The position numbers and the translations under genes were made by a program. The notes under the pieces were generated by a model. The model ran no database searches. It had not been told where the DNA came from and saw only the letters and a program-made list of their open reading frames with translations. DNA of 64,000 nucleotides from Desulfovibrio litoralis DSM 11393. Its GTDB lineage: Bacteria > Desulfobacterota > Desulfovibrionia > Desulfovibrionales > Desulfovibrionaceae. Positions 22,521 to 31,748 of the stretch are shown one piece after another (position 1 is the stretch's first letter; every line of letters starts with the position of its first letter). The stretch covers positions 482,154 to 546,153 of the forward strand of contig NZ_FRDI01000002.1 of assembly GCF_900143255.1 (NCBI RefSeq), read 5' to 3'.

Positions 22521-24312
22521 CGTTAAGAGGGGTGCCTTTTTGTTCCTTTCTATAAAGGAGCCTATTTCCTATAACTAAATAGTCTATGTCTGTTGCCATA
22601 AAACATCTATAAGCATCTTCGGCAGTATTTACAATTGGTTCTCCGCGAACGTTAAAAGAGGTGTTAATAATTACGCTACAACCTGTAATCTTTTTAAATT
22701 CAGAAATTACTCCATGAACAAAAGGGTTGCGTTGCTTATCAATGGTTTGCACTCTTGCAGAATAGTCTACGTGGGTAACGGCCGGAATTGTACTACGCGG
22801 AACATTTAATAAATCTATTCCCCAAAGCTTTTGTTGTTCAGGTGTAAGAGGAATTCTATGTTCTTCTTTGACGGGATAAGCAAAAAGCATATAAGGACTT
22901 TCTTCGGGAATTTCAAAGTATGATGTAGCGTCTTCTGCTAAAACCATGGGAGCAAAAGGGCGAAAACTTTCTCTGAATTTAATTTTTAAATTCATATGCG
23001 ATTGCATTTTGGAAGAGCGTGCATCTCCTAATATAGAACGAGCTCCTAACGCCCTTGGTCCCCATTCCATACGTCCCCTGGCAAGACCAACCACATTTTC
23101 TGAGGCTATCAATTCTGCAATTTTTTTGTGTAACTCATTGTCAGGTAATACGATCCAGCTTGCACCAAGTTTTTTTAATATTTCATCATCTTCTGTTGAC
23201 GTTGGTGGAATATCAGATCCAAGGAACGAACCTTTCATGCTATCTGGTTTTTGAATATTTCTAGGTTGTTGCAAAACCGAATGCCAATACCATAAAGCTG
23301 CACCCAAGCTACTGCCTGCATCACCAGCGGCCGGTTGTATCCAGAGAGAGTCAAAAATTTGCTTGCTTGATAAAATTCCGGAAGAAACAACATTTAAAGC
23401 AACTCCGCCGGCAAGAACAAGGTTTTTTGCTTGAGTTTCTTCTTTAACATGTAAAGCCATTTTTGTAACAATAATATTTAAAACAGCTTGGATACTGGCG
23501 GCTATGTCCATTTCTCGTTGAGTCAGTGGAGATTCCGGTATACGGGGCGGCCCTTCAAAAAGTTCGGCAAAGTTAGCGTTAGTCATTGTTAACCCGCCAA
23601 TATAATCAAAATATCGTTGATTTAATTGAATTGAGCCATCTTGTTCAAGGTGAATAATTTCCTTTAAAATAATATCCACAAAACGAGGTTTTCCATAGGG
23701 AGCAAGCCCCATTAGTTTGTATTCTCCGCTATTAATCTTAAAACCTGTAAAATAAGTAAAAGCAGAATATAGTAAGCCGACTGAATTAGGAAAACGCATT
23801 TCTTTTAACAAGTTAAATTTATTACCACTGCCGTAACCATAAGTTGTTGTAGACCATTCTCCGACTCCATCAATCGTAATGATTGCCGCATCTTCAAATG
23901 GTGAGGGATAAAAGGCTGCTGCGGCATGCGAAAGGTGGTGGTCGCAACAGTGTACAGCCCCTTTACGGTCGAGTTCTCGGTTAATTATTTGATCTGTCCA
24001 AAGTTTATTGGTTAACCACGCAGGAAACGCCTGTAAATAACTCTTGATGCTTTTTGGTGCAGACAAGTGGTAGATACTTGTAAGACGTTCAAAGTGGGTT
24101 AGCGGGTGTTCATAAAATACTACATGGTCTATTTCGTGCTCTGTGATACCGGCGGTTTGCAAACAATAATTGACAGCATGAGCAGGGAAAGAAGAGTCCC
24201 CTTTAATTCTGGTAAACCGTTCTTCTTGTGCGGCTGCTACAATCTCGCCGTTTTTTAAAATTGCAGCGGCAGAGTCGTGATAATATGCTGAAAGTCCAAG
24301 AATATATGTCAT
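22477..24312 (-). CDS. Carbamoyltransferase, NodU/TobZ family
   Basis: A 611-aa enzyme that carries out O-carbamoylation with carbamoyl phosphate and ATP. The N-terminal YrdC/Kae1-like domain begins ILGLSAYYHDSAAAIL and has the metal His pair in CCDHHLSHAAAAFYPSPF. Next come DDAAIITIDGVGEW-type nucleotide loops and LVLAGGVALNVVSSG. The C-terminal domain carries GLARGRMEWGPRALGARSILGDAR and SFRPFAPMVLAED. The length matches NodU/TobZ. It overlaps the SGNH gene upstream (4 bp) and the SxtJ-like gene downstream, so the three form one operon. The carbamoylated product is probably a surface glycan or secondary metabolite, but nothing in the sequence shows which. Confidence 0.93.
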   Translation of the reverse strand: MTYILGLSAYYHDSAAAILKNGEIVAAAQEERFTRIKGDSSFPAHAVNYCLQTAGITEHEIDHVVFYEHPLTHFERLTSIYHLSAPKSIKSYLQAFPAWLTNKLWTDQIINRELDRKGAVHCCDHHLSHAAAAFYPSPFEDAAIITIDGVGEWSTTTYGYGSGNKFNLLKEMRFPNSVGLLYSAFTYFTGFKINSGEYKLMGLAPYGKPRFVDIILKEIIHLEQDGSIQLNQRYFDYIGGLTMTNANFAELFEGPPRIPESPLTQREMDIAASIQAVLNIIVTKMALHVKEETQAKNLVLAGGVALNVVSSGILSSKQIFDSLWIQPAAGDAGSSLGAALWYWHSVLQQPRNIQKPDSMKGSFLGSDIPPTSTEDDEILKKLGASWIVLPDNELHKKIAELIASENVVGLARGRMEWGPRALGARSILGDARSSKMQSHMNLKIKFRESFRPFAPMVLAEDATSYFEIPEESPYMLFAYPVKEEHRIPLTPEQQKLWGIDLLNVPRSTIPAVTHVDYSARVQTIDKQRNPFVHGVISEFKKITGCSVIINTSFNVRGEPIVNTAEDAYRCFMATDIDYLVIGNRLLYRKEQKGTPLNDEERNKWLRRFDLD

Positions 24313-26108
24313 TGTGTTACCGCCTGATCGGAGAAAGTAATCTTTAAGGAAATCGGGTTTTCTTTTTTAAGAGAATAAGAATATTTTTTCCCGTTGTTCC
24401 GAGGGTCTGAAAAATCACTGCTGGAAAAATAGAGATTTTTTTGCCAATGTGCATATCTGGCATTTTTAGTTTTAATATCTTCAATTTTTGAGTGGGCAAA
24501 CACAAGAGGGGTATCATTTTCATACATGACTAAAGTGGAACGCTCCGGGTGTTCCGGGCTATCGGCAATATTTTCAAGTTCTTCTAGTGAAGCAACAAAG
24601 ACACCACCCGAATCTCTTTTTATTGAAGATGTCGGAATAATTGTTGTTGGCGGAGTTGTTAGTCCGTCAATTTTTATGCGTAGCGATGTAATGCGTAACT
24701 CTTGAATATCAGATGAGAAAATTATTTTAGCCTCTTTACCTTGTGCTGAACCGGCAAATATATATTCTGCTAATTCAAAATCTTTTTCTTTATCAAGAGC
24801 AGTAACCCAAACAGAATACTTTAAATCTCTTGAGTCATTGAATTGCAATTCTTTAATCAACCTCGGACGCTCAAAACTAAGAACGGCGTGAGGTTCTTTT
24901 ATTGGCATGTACAATAAGGCATCCGGAGGCGCAATTCCTTGAAAAGTCCATTCGTCTTTAGCTGTTTGTTTAACATCAAGAGCAGGGGGTAACCAATCGT
25001 TAATTTTAGGGGTGATTGGTGTTTGAGTGATAGTTCTGTTTCCTAAAACATCAGGATAGTCTTTTTCTAAAATATCAACAACTTGCTTCGCAAAAAAACG
25101 GGTAACTCGTGGACCTGGGTGTCCGTTTGCCGGATTGGCAAGTACATTTTCTTTTGGAGAAATCTCTTTTATCATTGTTGGCAATAAATTATAAAACGGA
25201 ATACCGGCTTTAGGAATATCTTCTTTAATTTGAGCATATCTAGGGGCAACATATGTTGCATTTGGACTGGTTGGAGTCGAAACAAAAAAAGCCGGAACAT
25301 TATAGTTTTTAAGTTCTTTTGACAGCTCTAAAATGAGCTTTTTATATTCTTCATAGTTTTTGCCTTGTAAAAGCATGAGTTCCCATTGTTCATAAGGATA
25401 ACCGGTTAAGTCGTTATATTTACCTGTGGTTTCAAGTTTTTTTTCATATCTTTCAATAACGGCTTCTCTTATGTTGGGAAAGAGTCTTGCCAAAAGAGAC
25501 CTGCTTGGTCTTTTGTTTGTGCTATATTGTTTAACGTAACCCATATCAGGGTCATTGGTTACATAGCCAAAAATAATAGCATCAGGTTTATATTTTTCAA
25601 AAATACTAAGACCGCTTTCTTTATCTTTTTCTTTAAGCCAAGCCAACTGATCTTTGGTGGAAGCACCATTAACTCCGATAGCGATAACGTCGATGTTGTT
25701 ATAACCACGCTTTTCTAATTCCCAATTTAGTTGACGCCACCAGACAGTGTTAATATTAACTAGACCATCACCCCAAATATAAGAGTCTCCAACAACAAGA
25801 ATACGTTTTCTTTCATTGGATACTTCAGGAGGGGCAAAACCTAAACCTTTCATTATTGGGTTTGTTTTGTTATTTAATATTTTTATATAGTTTTGTTTGT
25901 TTATTTTGCTATTTTCCAGCACCCATTCCGGAGTAGATATTTGTTGTGTTTTTGCCATCATTCCAAGTTCTAATTCCAAAAAGAAAGCAATTGCAACTAA
26001 ACAGATAAATACAATACATAACCCTATTATAGAACGTAGCGGAAATACGGGAACAGATTTTTTTTTGGAAAGCCAAAAAAACGCTCTAATATAACCTTTT
26101 TTGATCAT
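24309..26108 (-). CDS. Membrane-anchored SGNH/GDSL hydrolase-like protein
   Basis: A 599-aa protein with one N-terminal membrane helix (SIIGLCIVFICLVAIAFFLEL) and an SGNH domain. Block I is ILVVGDSYIWGDG, block II carries the Gly in GVNGAST, block III the Asn in GYVTNDPDM, and block V is NGHPGPRV with the catalytic His. A second beta-rich region follows (about 370-599), without a family I recognise. It starts the operon with the carbamoyltransferase and SxtJ-like protein. Such enzymes remove or add acyl groups on extracellular glycans. The substrate is unknown, as the partner genes only suggest an outer polysaccharide. Confidence 0.8.
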   Translation of the reverse strand: MIKKGYIRAFFWLSKKKSVPVFPLRSIIGLCIVFICLVAIAFFLELELGMMAKTQQISTPEWVLENSKINKQNYIKILNNKTNPIMKGLGFAPPEVSNERKRILVVGDSYIWGDGLVNINTVWWRQLNWELEKRGYNNIDVIAIGVNGASTKDQLAWLKEKDKESGLSIFEKYKPDAIIFGYVTNDPDMGYVKQYSTNKRPSRSLLARLFPNIREAVIERYEKKLETTGKYNDLTGYPYEQWELMLLQGKNYEEYKKLILELSKELKNYNVPAFFVSTPTSPNATYVAPRYAQIKEDIPKAGIPFYNLLPTMIKEISPKENVLANPANGHPGPRVTRFFAKQVVDILEKDYPDVLGNRTITQTPITPKINDWLPPALDVKQTAKDEWTFQGIAPPDALLYMPIKEPHAVLSFERPRLIKELQFNDSRDLKYSVWVTALDKEKDFELAEYIFAGSAQGKEAKIIFSSDIQELRITSLRIKIDGLTTPPTTIIPTSSIKRDSGGVFVASLEELENIADSPEHPERSTLVMYENDTPLVFAHSKIEDIKTKNARYAHWQKNLYFSSSDFSDPRNNGKKYSYSLKKENPISLKITFSDQAVTQ

Positions 26109-26406
26109 GTATGTAATACTCCTTAAATGAGGTAAATAATAGCAAATAAAAAAGACATATATTTGATTTGTTGAAAAGTGTAAAGGCTACCCAATCGTTT
26201 CTTTATCTTTTTTGAGATCAATGAGGAAGCAAATATATCAAAAAACACAAATAACTTGCAACAATTTTATAAATACGCTTAAAGTGAGCTTAACGAAAAA
26301 ATGAGACATGAGCTAAATAAAAATCTGTTAACTGTAAATTTTTGTAAGTTGATGGTGTGTGCGTTCATGCAATAACGAATATGATATAACAATAGGTGTA
26401 AATAAT

Positions 26407-26670
26407 ATGACAAATCAAGCTAATGCAAATGCATCTGTTCCATCCAATAAGAAAAAGTGGGGGACGTTTTTGAATGCAGTTGTTTGTTTTATCATGTTCG
26501 TTGTTGTCGTTGGTATGATCATGGGGTCTTTTGTTGTTAACAGTGCGTCTGAAGTTACTGTAATATTGGGTATAGGCTTTGTATTAGCTCTTGTTGGTTT
26601 ATTGGCTATTGCCGGCGTTTTTGTTTTTGGAATTTGGCTTATTAGACTTATATTTTGTTCAAAAAAATAA
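26407..26670 (+). CDS. Small two-helix membrane protein
   Basis: An 87-aa protein with two hydrophobic segments (NAVVCFIMFVVVVGMIMGSFVV and VILGIGFVLALVGLLAIAGVFVFGIWLI in parts), a polar start and a basic end (CSKK). I start at ATG 26407 because AGGTG lies nine bases upstream. No family recognised. It ends before a strong terminator, so it is a single-gene unit. Confidence 0.6.
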   Translation: MTNQANANASVPSNKKKWGTFLNAVVCFIMFVVVVGMIMGSFVVNSASEVTVILGIGFVLALVGLLAIAGVFVFGIWLIRLIFCSKK

Positions 26671-26690
26671 TCATATGTTATGTTTATAAA

Positions 26691-26722
26691 AAAGGACTCT
26701 CGATTTCTCGAAAGTCCTTTTT
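26691..26722 (+). terminator. Terminator after the small membrane protein gene
   Basis: AAAGGACT ... AGTCCTTT stem with an inner TCGA/TCGA pairing, flanked by A and T runs, so it can serve both strands; it also lies downstream of the M48 gene on the minus strand. Confidence 0.85.
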
Positions 26723-26800
26723 AATTTTTCCTACTCCTCGGTGGCGAGCATAGCCAGTTCGCAAGGATAATAAGAATCGGTAGTTTTTTACAACCTATTT

Positions 26801-27778
26801 TTATTCTTTTTCACTTTTGCCGGAAAGTTTGCCAAAGCCTTTGCTAAATCCGGAAACGAGTCCTTTTGCAGCATCTTTGGCTTTATCCGCTGTGCTTGTA
26901 GTATTTGCCGTTTCGTCAGAAGCTGATGGCAATTCTTTGCGTGGTGCTTTACGTTCAAGAATATTAGTATATTCACCGCTATCATTAAATTTAACTAATT
27001 CATGCACTCGAGATACAGACCATGGATGAGAGCGTCCATTGCTTAAAATAATTTTTTGTACTAGACCAAGCCCTTGTGAGCTTACGCTTTCAAAATTTCT
27101 GCTTTGTTCAATAAATTCTTCAAGGTTTAATTCATTTACATAGCGTTGGCTTGAACCGGCTAGTTTCATAAGAGCCGTGCATGATGCAGTAAAGTTTTGA
27201 CAGGCTAAATAGCCGCCTCGGTCGCAAGAATATTCGGCTGCTCTGTACCATTCAAAATAAGCATAATTAAGTGCGTAAATCGCAGGTTGAGAGAAGGTGC
27301 TCAACCCCGGAACGGTTGAAAGCACGGCACTCAATAAATTTTCTCCTAAAATAGTTCCCAAAGCCTGATAAACAATATGTTGAGACTTGATGTGTGAAAG
27401 CTCGTGTCCGATAACAAAACGAATTTCGTCATCTGTCAAAATATCAAGAAGATAGCTATAGATACAAACAATTGGTTTATCCGGGCATGCTGTATAAGCG
27501 TTAAGCTGAGGAGCAGAGCTTAAATAAAAAAGTGGCTCTTCAACTTCAAGAGTTTCACAAGCTTCTTTCATTAGCTTGTAAAGAGAAGGCATTTGCCTTT
27601 CTGAAACTTTAAGATTACTGCCAAACAGTTCTAATCTGGTTATGCTGTTTTGCGGAACTGTACATAGTTCCAAGACTTTCGGGAATAACGGTATTTTTCT
27701 TAAGGCTTCTAAACCGATGCGATCAAGAGGGTGTTCGTATTCTGATGAATGTAAGTCTTTAATCTTAACTGATGTCAT
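26801..27778 (-). CDS. M48-family metallopeptidase
   Basis: A 325-aa zinc protease of the M48 type. The HEXXH motif lies in FVIGHELSHIKSQH. A second metal Glu is likely in the AAEYSCDRGGYLACQ segment, which is typical of M48 (E-x-x-x-D). There is a polar, Lys/Ala-rich tail (ADKAKDAAKGLVSG onward). No signal peptide or long membrane anchor is seen, so it appears cytoplasmic or loosely membrane-bound. It stands alone. M48 members act in membrane protein quality control, but this short soluble type has no defined substrate. Confidence 0.9.
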   Translation of the reverse strand: MTSVKIKDLHSSEYEHPLDRIGLEALRKIPLFPKVLELCTVPQNSITRLELFGSNLKVSERQMPSLYKLMKEACETLEVEEPLFYLSSAPQLNAYTACPDKPIVCIYSYLLDILTDDEIRFVIGHELSHIKSQHIVYQALGTILGENLLSAVLSTVPGLSTFSQPAIYALNYAYFEWYRAAEYSCDRGGYLACQNFTASCTALMKLAGSSQRYVNELNLEEFIEQSRNFESVSSQGLGLVQKIILSNGRSHPWSVSRVHELVKFNDSGEYTNILERKAPRKELPSASDETANTTSTADKAKDAAKGLVSGFSKGFGKLSGKSEKE

Positions 27779-27872
27779 ATTTTGTTCTTTCCTTTTGGGT
27801 TTGGAATATTTTTTTTATTGATGTTTTTATATAAAAAGTTATTATAAATTAACTTTTTAATGAGGAGGCTTG

Positions 27873-28112
27873 ATGTTTTTTGCTCTTGTGATTGTTCCGC
27901 TGTTGATTATAGGCTTTGTTATGTTTTTTTCTTATGCTATTGTTAAAGCTGTGTTGATTAATTTAGTCGATGATGAAGAGAAAAGAAAGGCTATTTTATT
28001 TACTGTAAAGTGGGTAATGGTTATAATTGTTTTTTTAGTTATTTTTATATTTCCCGAGAGTGTTATTGACCATATTTCCAAGCTGTTATACGGCACTATC
28101 AATTGGAGATAA
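27873..28112 (+). CDS. Small membrane protein, unknown
   Basis: A 79-aa protein with two hydrophobic helices (FFALVIVPLLIIGFVMFFSYAIV and ILFTVKWVMVIIVFLVIFIF in parts) and a short charged loop (DDEEKRK). GGAGG at 27864-27868 supports ATG 27873. No family recognised. It sits divergently from the M48 gene and converges on rfaE2. Confidence 0.55.
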   Translation: MFFALVIVPLLIIGFVMFFSYAIVKAVLINLVDDEEKRKAILFTVKWVMVIIVFLVIFIFPESVIDHISKLLYGTINWR

Positions 28113-28149
28113 CGAGCTGTTTTTACTTTTGTTATTTTTGCAAATTGTT

Positions 28150-28665
28150 TTATTGTTTGAGCGAAGGGGAAACGCCACAACGAATCTTTTCAATTAAAGC
28201 TGTTGTGGAATAACCTTTGATTAATTCCAAGCTTAAAACTTGTCCACCTTTTTTTTCTACAAGCTCTTTGCCAACGATTTTATCAGGGGACCAATCTCCC
28301 CCTTTAATCAATATATCTGGCTGAATTATTTCAATTAGTTTAAGCGGTGTGTCTTCGGTAAACTCAGTAACAAAAGAAATACTTTCAAGGTGTGCTAAAA
28401 CAAAAGCACGCACTTCAAAGCTATTTAAAGGACGATCAGGTCCTTTATTTTGTCTGCGTACCGAATCGTCGCTATTTAAGCCCAAGATCAAAACATCACC
28501 ATATTTTTTGGCACGTTCGAGCAAGTCCACATGACCCGGGTGAATAATATCAAAACAGCCGTTTGTAAAAACAATACGCTTATTGGTTTTACGCAAGGTC
28601 TCAAGAGTATCCGACAATTGGCTACGACTTAATATTTTGGGGTGGGTGAGCTTTTGATTCGACAT
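28150..28665 (-). CDS. rfaE2: D-glycero-beta-D-manno-heptose 1-phosphate adenylyltransferase
   Basis: A 171-aa nucleotidyltransferase that makes ADP-heptose for the LPS inner core. The HIGH-like motif is in TNGCFDIIHPGHVDLL. The segment LILGLNSDDSVRRQNKGPDRPLN in outline and the final KGGDWSPDKIVGKELVE are characteristic of the HldE C-terminal / RfaE2 domain. It is a stand-alone domain, so the kinase half (RfaE1) must be encoded elsewhere. It lies 5 bp after trpS and is probably cotranscribed with it. Confidence 0.95.
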   Translation of the reverse strand: MSNQKLTHPKILSRSQLSDTLETLRKTNKRIVFTNGCFDIIHPGHVDLLERAKKYGDVLILGLNSDDSVRRQNKGPDRPLNSFEVRAFVLAHLESISFVTEFTEDTPLKLIEIIQPDILIKGGDWSPDKIVGKELVEKKGGQVLSLELIKGYSTTALIEKIRCGVSPSLKQ

Positions 28666-28670
28666 ATTTT

Positions 28671-29696
28671 TTAGTTCATGCCAACAAGTTTACGCACTTG
28701 TTCCATTGTTTTTTGAGCTTCTATACGGGCTTTTTGGTTCCCCGCCTCAATAATTTCATATAAAACTTTATCGTTGAGTTTTGCACGGCGTTCTTGCATT
28801 GGTTCTAAGAAAGCACCAAGATTTTTTAACAAGATTTTTTTACAATCCACACAGCCAAGAGCAGCACTCGTACAGCCCTGACGTATTTCTGTTTGTTCTT
28901 GTTGTGATGATAAAAGTTCATGATAGGGAAAGAGATTGCAAGTATCAGGGTCGCCCACATCGGTTCTGCGAATACGCTTACTGTCTGTGAGCATTCCTTT
29001 TATTTTTGGTTCAACGTCACTGAGGCTTTCGCTTAACATAATTGAGTTTCCGTAACTTTTCGACATTTTTCGACCGTCAAGCCCGGGGCATTTTGCCGCT
29101 TTTGTTAAAAGAGCTTCAGGTTCGAGAAAAAATTCCCCGTAAAAGTTATTAAAGCGTCGGCAAATTTCGCGTGAAAGCTCGAGATGGGGCAATTGGTCTT
29201 GCCCTACGGGAACAAGCTTGGAGCGAAACATTATAATATCAGCAGTCATAAGAACGGGATAGCCTAAAAAACCATAGGTTGCGAGGTCTTTTCCGGTGAT
29301 TTGTTGTTGTTGTTCTTTATAAGTTGGGCAACGTTCTACCCAACTGACAGGCGTAGACATGGATAAGAGCAGGTGTAATTCGGCAATTTCTTTAATATCA
29401 GATTGGCGGTAAATAACAGATTTTTCAGGGTCAAGACCTGACGCTATCCAATCTTTTACAAGTTCCGGAACAAAGGTTTTGATTCTTTTTGGATTTTCAT
29501 ATTCACTGGTTAAAGCGTGCCAATCAGCGACAAAGAAATAACACTTATATTTTTCTTGCATTTCAACCCAGTTTTTTAAAACGCCAAAGTAATGCCCGAG
29601 GTGTAAGGCTCCTGTTGGACGCATGCCTGAAACTATTTTGGTTTCAAGTTTTTTTAAGCTTGTTAGTTCATTGTTTGTGTTATTATCTTTATTCAT
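28671..29696 (-). CDS. trpS: Tryptophanyl-tRNA synthetase
   Basis: Class I aminoacyl-tRNA synthetase of 341 aa. The HIGH motif is GALHLGHYFG, with the preceding KIVSGMRPT as in bacterial TrpRS. The KMSKS motif is DGRKMSKSYGNS, and the anticodon-binding helical domain follows. I start at ATG 29696 (MNKDNNTNNE), with AGAGGTG upstream; the longer frame to 29750 has no ribosome site. Four cysteines near the C-terminus (QGCTSAALGCVDCKKILL) are as seen in some TrpRS. A MITE-like repeat lies 30 bp upstream, so the promoter may lie within it. Confidence 0.95.
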   Translation of the reverse strand: MNKDNNTNNELTSLKKLETKIVSGMRPTGALHLGHYFGVLKNWVEMQEKYKCYFFVADWHALTSEYENPKRIKTFVPELVKDWIASGLDPEKSVIYRQSDIKEIAELHLLLSMSTPVSWVERCPTYKEQQQQITGKDLATYGFLGYPVLMTADIIMFRSKLVPVGQDQLPHLELSREICRRFNNFYGEFFLEPEALLTKAAKCPGLDGRKMSKSYGNSIMLSESLSDVEPKIKGMLTDSKRIRRTDVGDPDTCNLFPYHELLSSQQEQTEIRQGCTSAALGCVDCKKILLKNLGAFLEPMQERRAKLNDKVLYEIIEAGNQKARIEAQKTMEQVRKLVGMN

Positions 29697-29726
29697 ACTA
29701 CACCTCTTTGGTTTTTTATAGCTTTT

Positions 29727-29910
29727 GAGATTATTGCACAATAGTCTCAAAAGTGGTTTTCGCTAGAAAGACACTCCAAAAACCACGAATAAGGAAAATT
29801 TAATTTTCTGTAAATGAGTGGTTTTTGTGCTTTAAGGCGTTTGATGCTATGTGCATATAGAGCCTCAAACGATGATAAAAGCACGCAAAACAGAGTTTTG
29901 CAATGGTCTT
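29727..29910 (+). repeat. MITE-like repeat, copy A (184 bp)
   Basis: Ends GAGATTATTGCA and (reverse) AAGACCATTGCA. It has the internal AAAATTTAATTTT palindrome and the 11-bp stem-loop CGTTTGATGCT...AGCCTCAAACG. Where the other copies have a T-A pair in this stem, copy A has G-C, so the pairing is kept. It lies between trpS and secG. The rest of the 29697-30061 gap holds nothing else recognisable. Confidence 0.8.
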
Positions 29911-30061
29911 TTTTGTTCATTAAAGTCTAATAATTTTAGCGTGTTTTTATGTAAAAAGCAAACTTTTTAGAGCGTGCGATATGTTTTTTGCTTTGCTTGT
30001 TATACAAACAAAAAATCCGGCAATTAAACCGGATTGTTTGCACTCTTTACAATAAAAGTTT

Positions 30062-30373
30062 TTAGTTAGACGGGGTTGTCTGGTTGGTTTGAACAGGTTT
30101 ATTAACCTCTTCAATCGGAATAACCGTATCTAAAATAGATTTATTTTTTGGCTTAGAAATAATAATGTTATATGCCAATGAGGTACAAAGAAAAATTAAG
30201 GCCGTAAACGCTGTTAATTTCACTAAAATTCCGCCTGCACCGCTACTACCAAAAACAGAACCTGAGCCTCCGCCAAAAATAACGCCCATGCCTTCTTTTC
30301 CAGATTGTAACAATACTAAGATTACCAATAAGATACATACAATAATATGTAGTGTCAAAACAAGAGTTTGCAC
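30062..30373 (-). CDS. secG: Preprotein translocase subunit SecG
   Basis: A 103-aa membrane subunit of the SecYEG channel. Two hydrophobic helices (VLTLHIIVCILLVILVLLQSG and LVKLTAFTALIFLCTSLAYNII in parts) flank the conserved cytoplasmic loop QSGKEGMGVIFGGGSGSVFGSSGAGG. The C-terminal tail is polar and low-complexity. It is 48 bp after tpiA and likely cotranscribed; the tpiA-secG pairing is common. Confidence 0.95.
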   Translation of the reverse strand: MQTLVLTLHIIVCILLVILVLLQSGKEGMGVIFGGGSGSVFGSSGAGGILVKLTAFTALIFLCTSLAYNIIISKPKNKSILDTVIPIEEVNKPVQTNQTTPSN

Positions 30374-30421
30374 TGAAAACCTCCATTTAAGTCGACTGAT
30401 GTATAAAAATTAAATATTTTA

Positions 30422-31186
30422 TTATGCCAAGACAATTTTAGCAAAACTTTCTGACTGTAGAGAAGCGCCACCTACCAGAACTCCGTCAACATTGTCAAGC
30501 TTTATTATTTGAGTTGCGTTGTCCGGTTTGACGCTTCCGCCGTATAAGATTCTGATTTGTTTACCTTTTTCTTTAAATAATTTTATTAACACGGAACGCA
30601 CAAGGTTGTGTGCTTCTGTAATTTCTTCTACGCCTGCGACTTTTCCTGTTCCTATTGCCCAAACAGGTTCGTAGGCAACCGCAAAGTCGTCGGGGTTAAA
30701 GTCTTCGGAAAGGTCTTTAACGCCTTCTTTTATTTGTTGTTCTAATATACTGTTTAGCTTTCCCGCTTCACGTTCGGCTAAGGTTTCGCCGATACAAAGG
30801 CAAGTCTTCAAGCCCGCATTCATGGCGAAAGCGGTTTTCTGACCGACAAAAGCGTTGTTTTCGCCGATAATTGCTCTACGTTCCGAGTGTCCGGTTAAAA
30901 CCCAAGTTGCCCCGGCGTCGATGAGCATACCGGGTGATATTTCACCAGTATACGCTCCTTCGCTAGCAGGATAAAGGTCTTGTCCGCCGACGGAAAAGCC
31001 TTTAACGGGTTGTCCGTTTTTCTTAAAACTTTCGGCGGTTGTTTCAATAGCGGTAAAGGGAGCAAAAATGACAAGTTCTCGGTCTTCCGGCATGGTGCCT
31101 ATTTTTGCAAACAGTTCTGAGGCTGTTTTTTGAGCTTCTTGCCTGTTTTTATACATTTTCCAGTTGGCAGCCATTAAATATTTCAT
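30422..31186 (-). CDS. tpiA: Triosephosphate isomerase
   Basis: A 254-aa glycolytic TIM barrel that interconverts dihydroxyacetone phosphate and glyceraldehyde 3-phosphate. Present are the N-terminal NWKMYK (catalytic Lys), TGHSERR (catalytic His), the Glu in AYEPVWAIGTGK and the phosphate loop YGGSVKPDN, ending GVLVGGASL. All active residues are intact. It is first of the tpiA-secG unit and lies 60 bp after rimI. Confidence 0.97.
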   Translation of the reverse strand: MKYLMAANWKMYKNRQEAQKTASELFAKIGTMPEDRELVIFAPFTAIETTAESFKKNGQPVKGFSVGGQDLYPASEGAYTGEISPGMLIDAGATWVLTGHSERRAIIGENNAFVGQKTAFAMNAGLKTCLCIGETLAEREAGKLNSILEQQIKEGVKDLSEDFNPDDFAVAYEPVWAIGTGKVAGVEEITEAHNLVRSVLIKLFKEKGKQIRILYGGSVKPDNATQIIKLDNVDGVLVGGASLQSESFAKIVLA

Positions 31187-31246
31187 TGTTTACCCCTTAG
31201 CGTTTGCTACGTTTTTGCGTTAACTAGTTGTTTTTATTTTTGAAGT

Positions 31247-31720
31247 TTAAGAATTAAGATCGAGAGCTAAAATTAAAGCATCTTCATTGGTATTGGAATA
31301 ATATCTTGGTCGCAAGCCAACTTGCTGAAATCCTATACTTTTATATAGATTGATAGCCGAAATGTTGCCTTTTCTTACTTCCAGAACGGCTCTTATTATG
31401 CCCATTTTGTTTGCTGTTTGCAACATAATATTTAATAATTGTTTTCCTAAGCCTTGTCTGCGATATTCCGGCTTAACAGCCAAATTTAAAATTTCAATTT
31501 CGTTGTCTCCGAACTCTGTTAAAGGGTGATAAAGAGCGATATAGCCTAAAAGTTCATCATTTTGTTTTGCTCCAAACATAGAAAAAAAACTATCATTTAA
31601 AGAAGAATTTATTTGTTCTTCGCTCCACGGAGTCGGAAAACACAGTGTTTCTAAAGCACAAACTTGAGAAATATCTTTTTTTTCCAACTTAATATATTGA
31701 ATAGTATTTGAATTAAGCAT
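31247..31720 (-). CDS. rimI: Ribosomal protein S18-alanine N-acetyltransferase (RimI-like)
   Basis: A 157-aa GNAT-fold acetyltransferase. The acetyl-CoA pyrophosphate loop is RRQGLGKQLLN, preceded by the strand NEIEILNLAVKPEYRRQG. The segment AVLEVRKGNISAINLYKSIGFQQVGLRPRYY is the RimI hallmark. It probably acetylates S18, but RimI-like GNATs can have other substrates. It is divergent from the Nudix gene. Confidence 0.9.
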   Translation of the reverse strand: MLNSNTIQYIKLEKKDISQVCALETLCFPTPWSEEQINSSLNDSFFSMFGAKQNDELLGYIALYHPLTEFGDNEIEILNLAVKPEYRRQGLGKQLLNIMLQTANKMGIIRAVLEVRKGNISAINLYKSIGFQQVGLRPRYYSNTNEDALILALDLNS

Positions 31721-31748
31721 ATATTTTTTTATTAGTATAAAAAACGAG

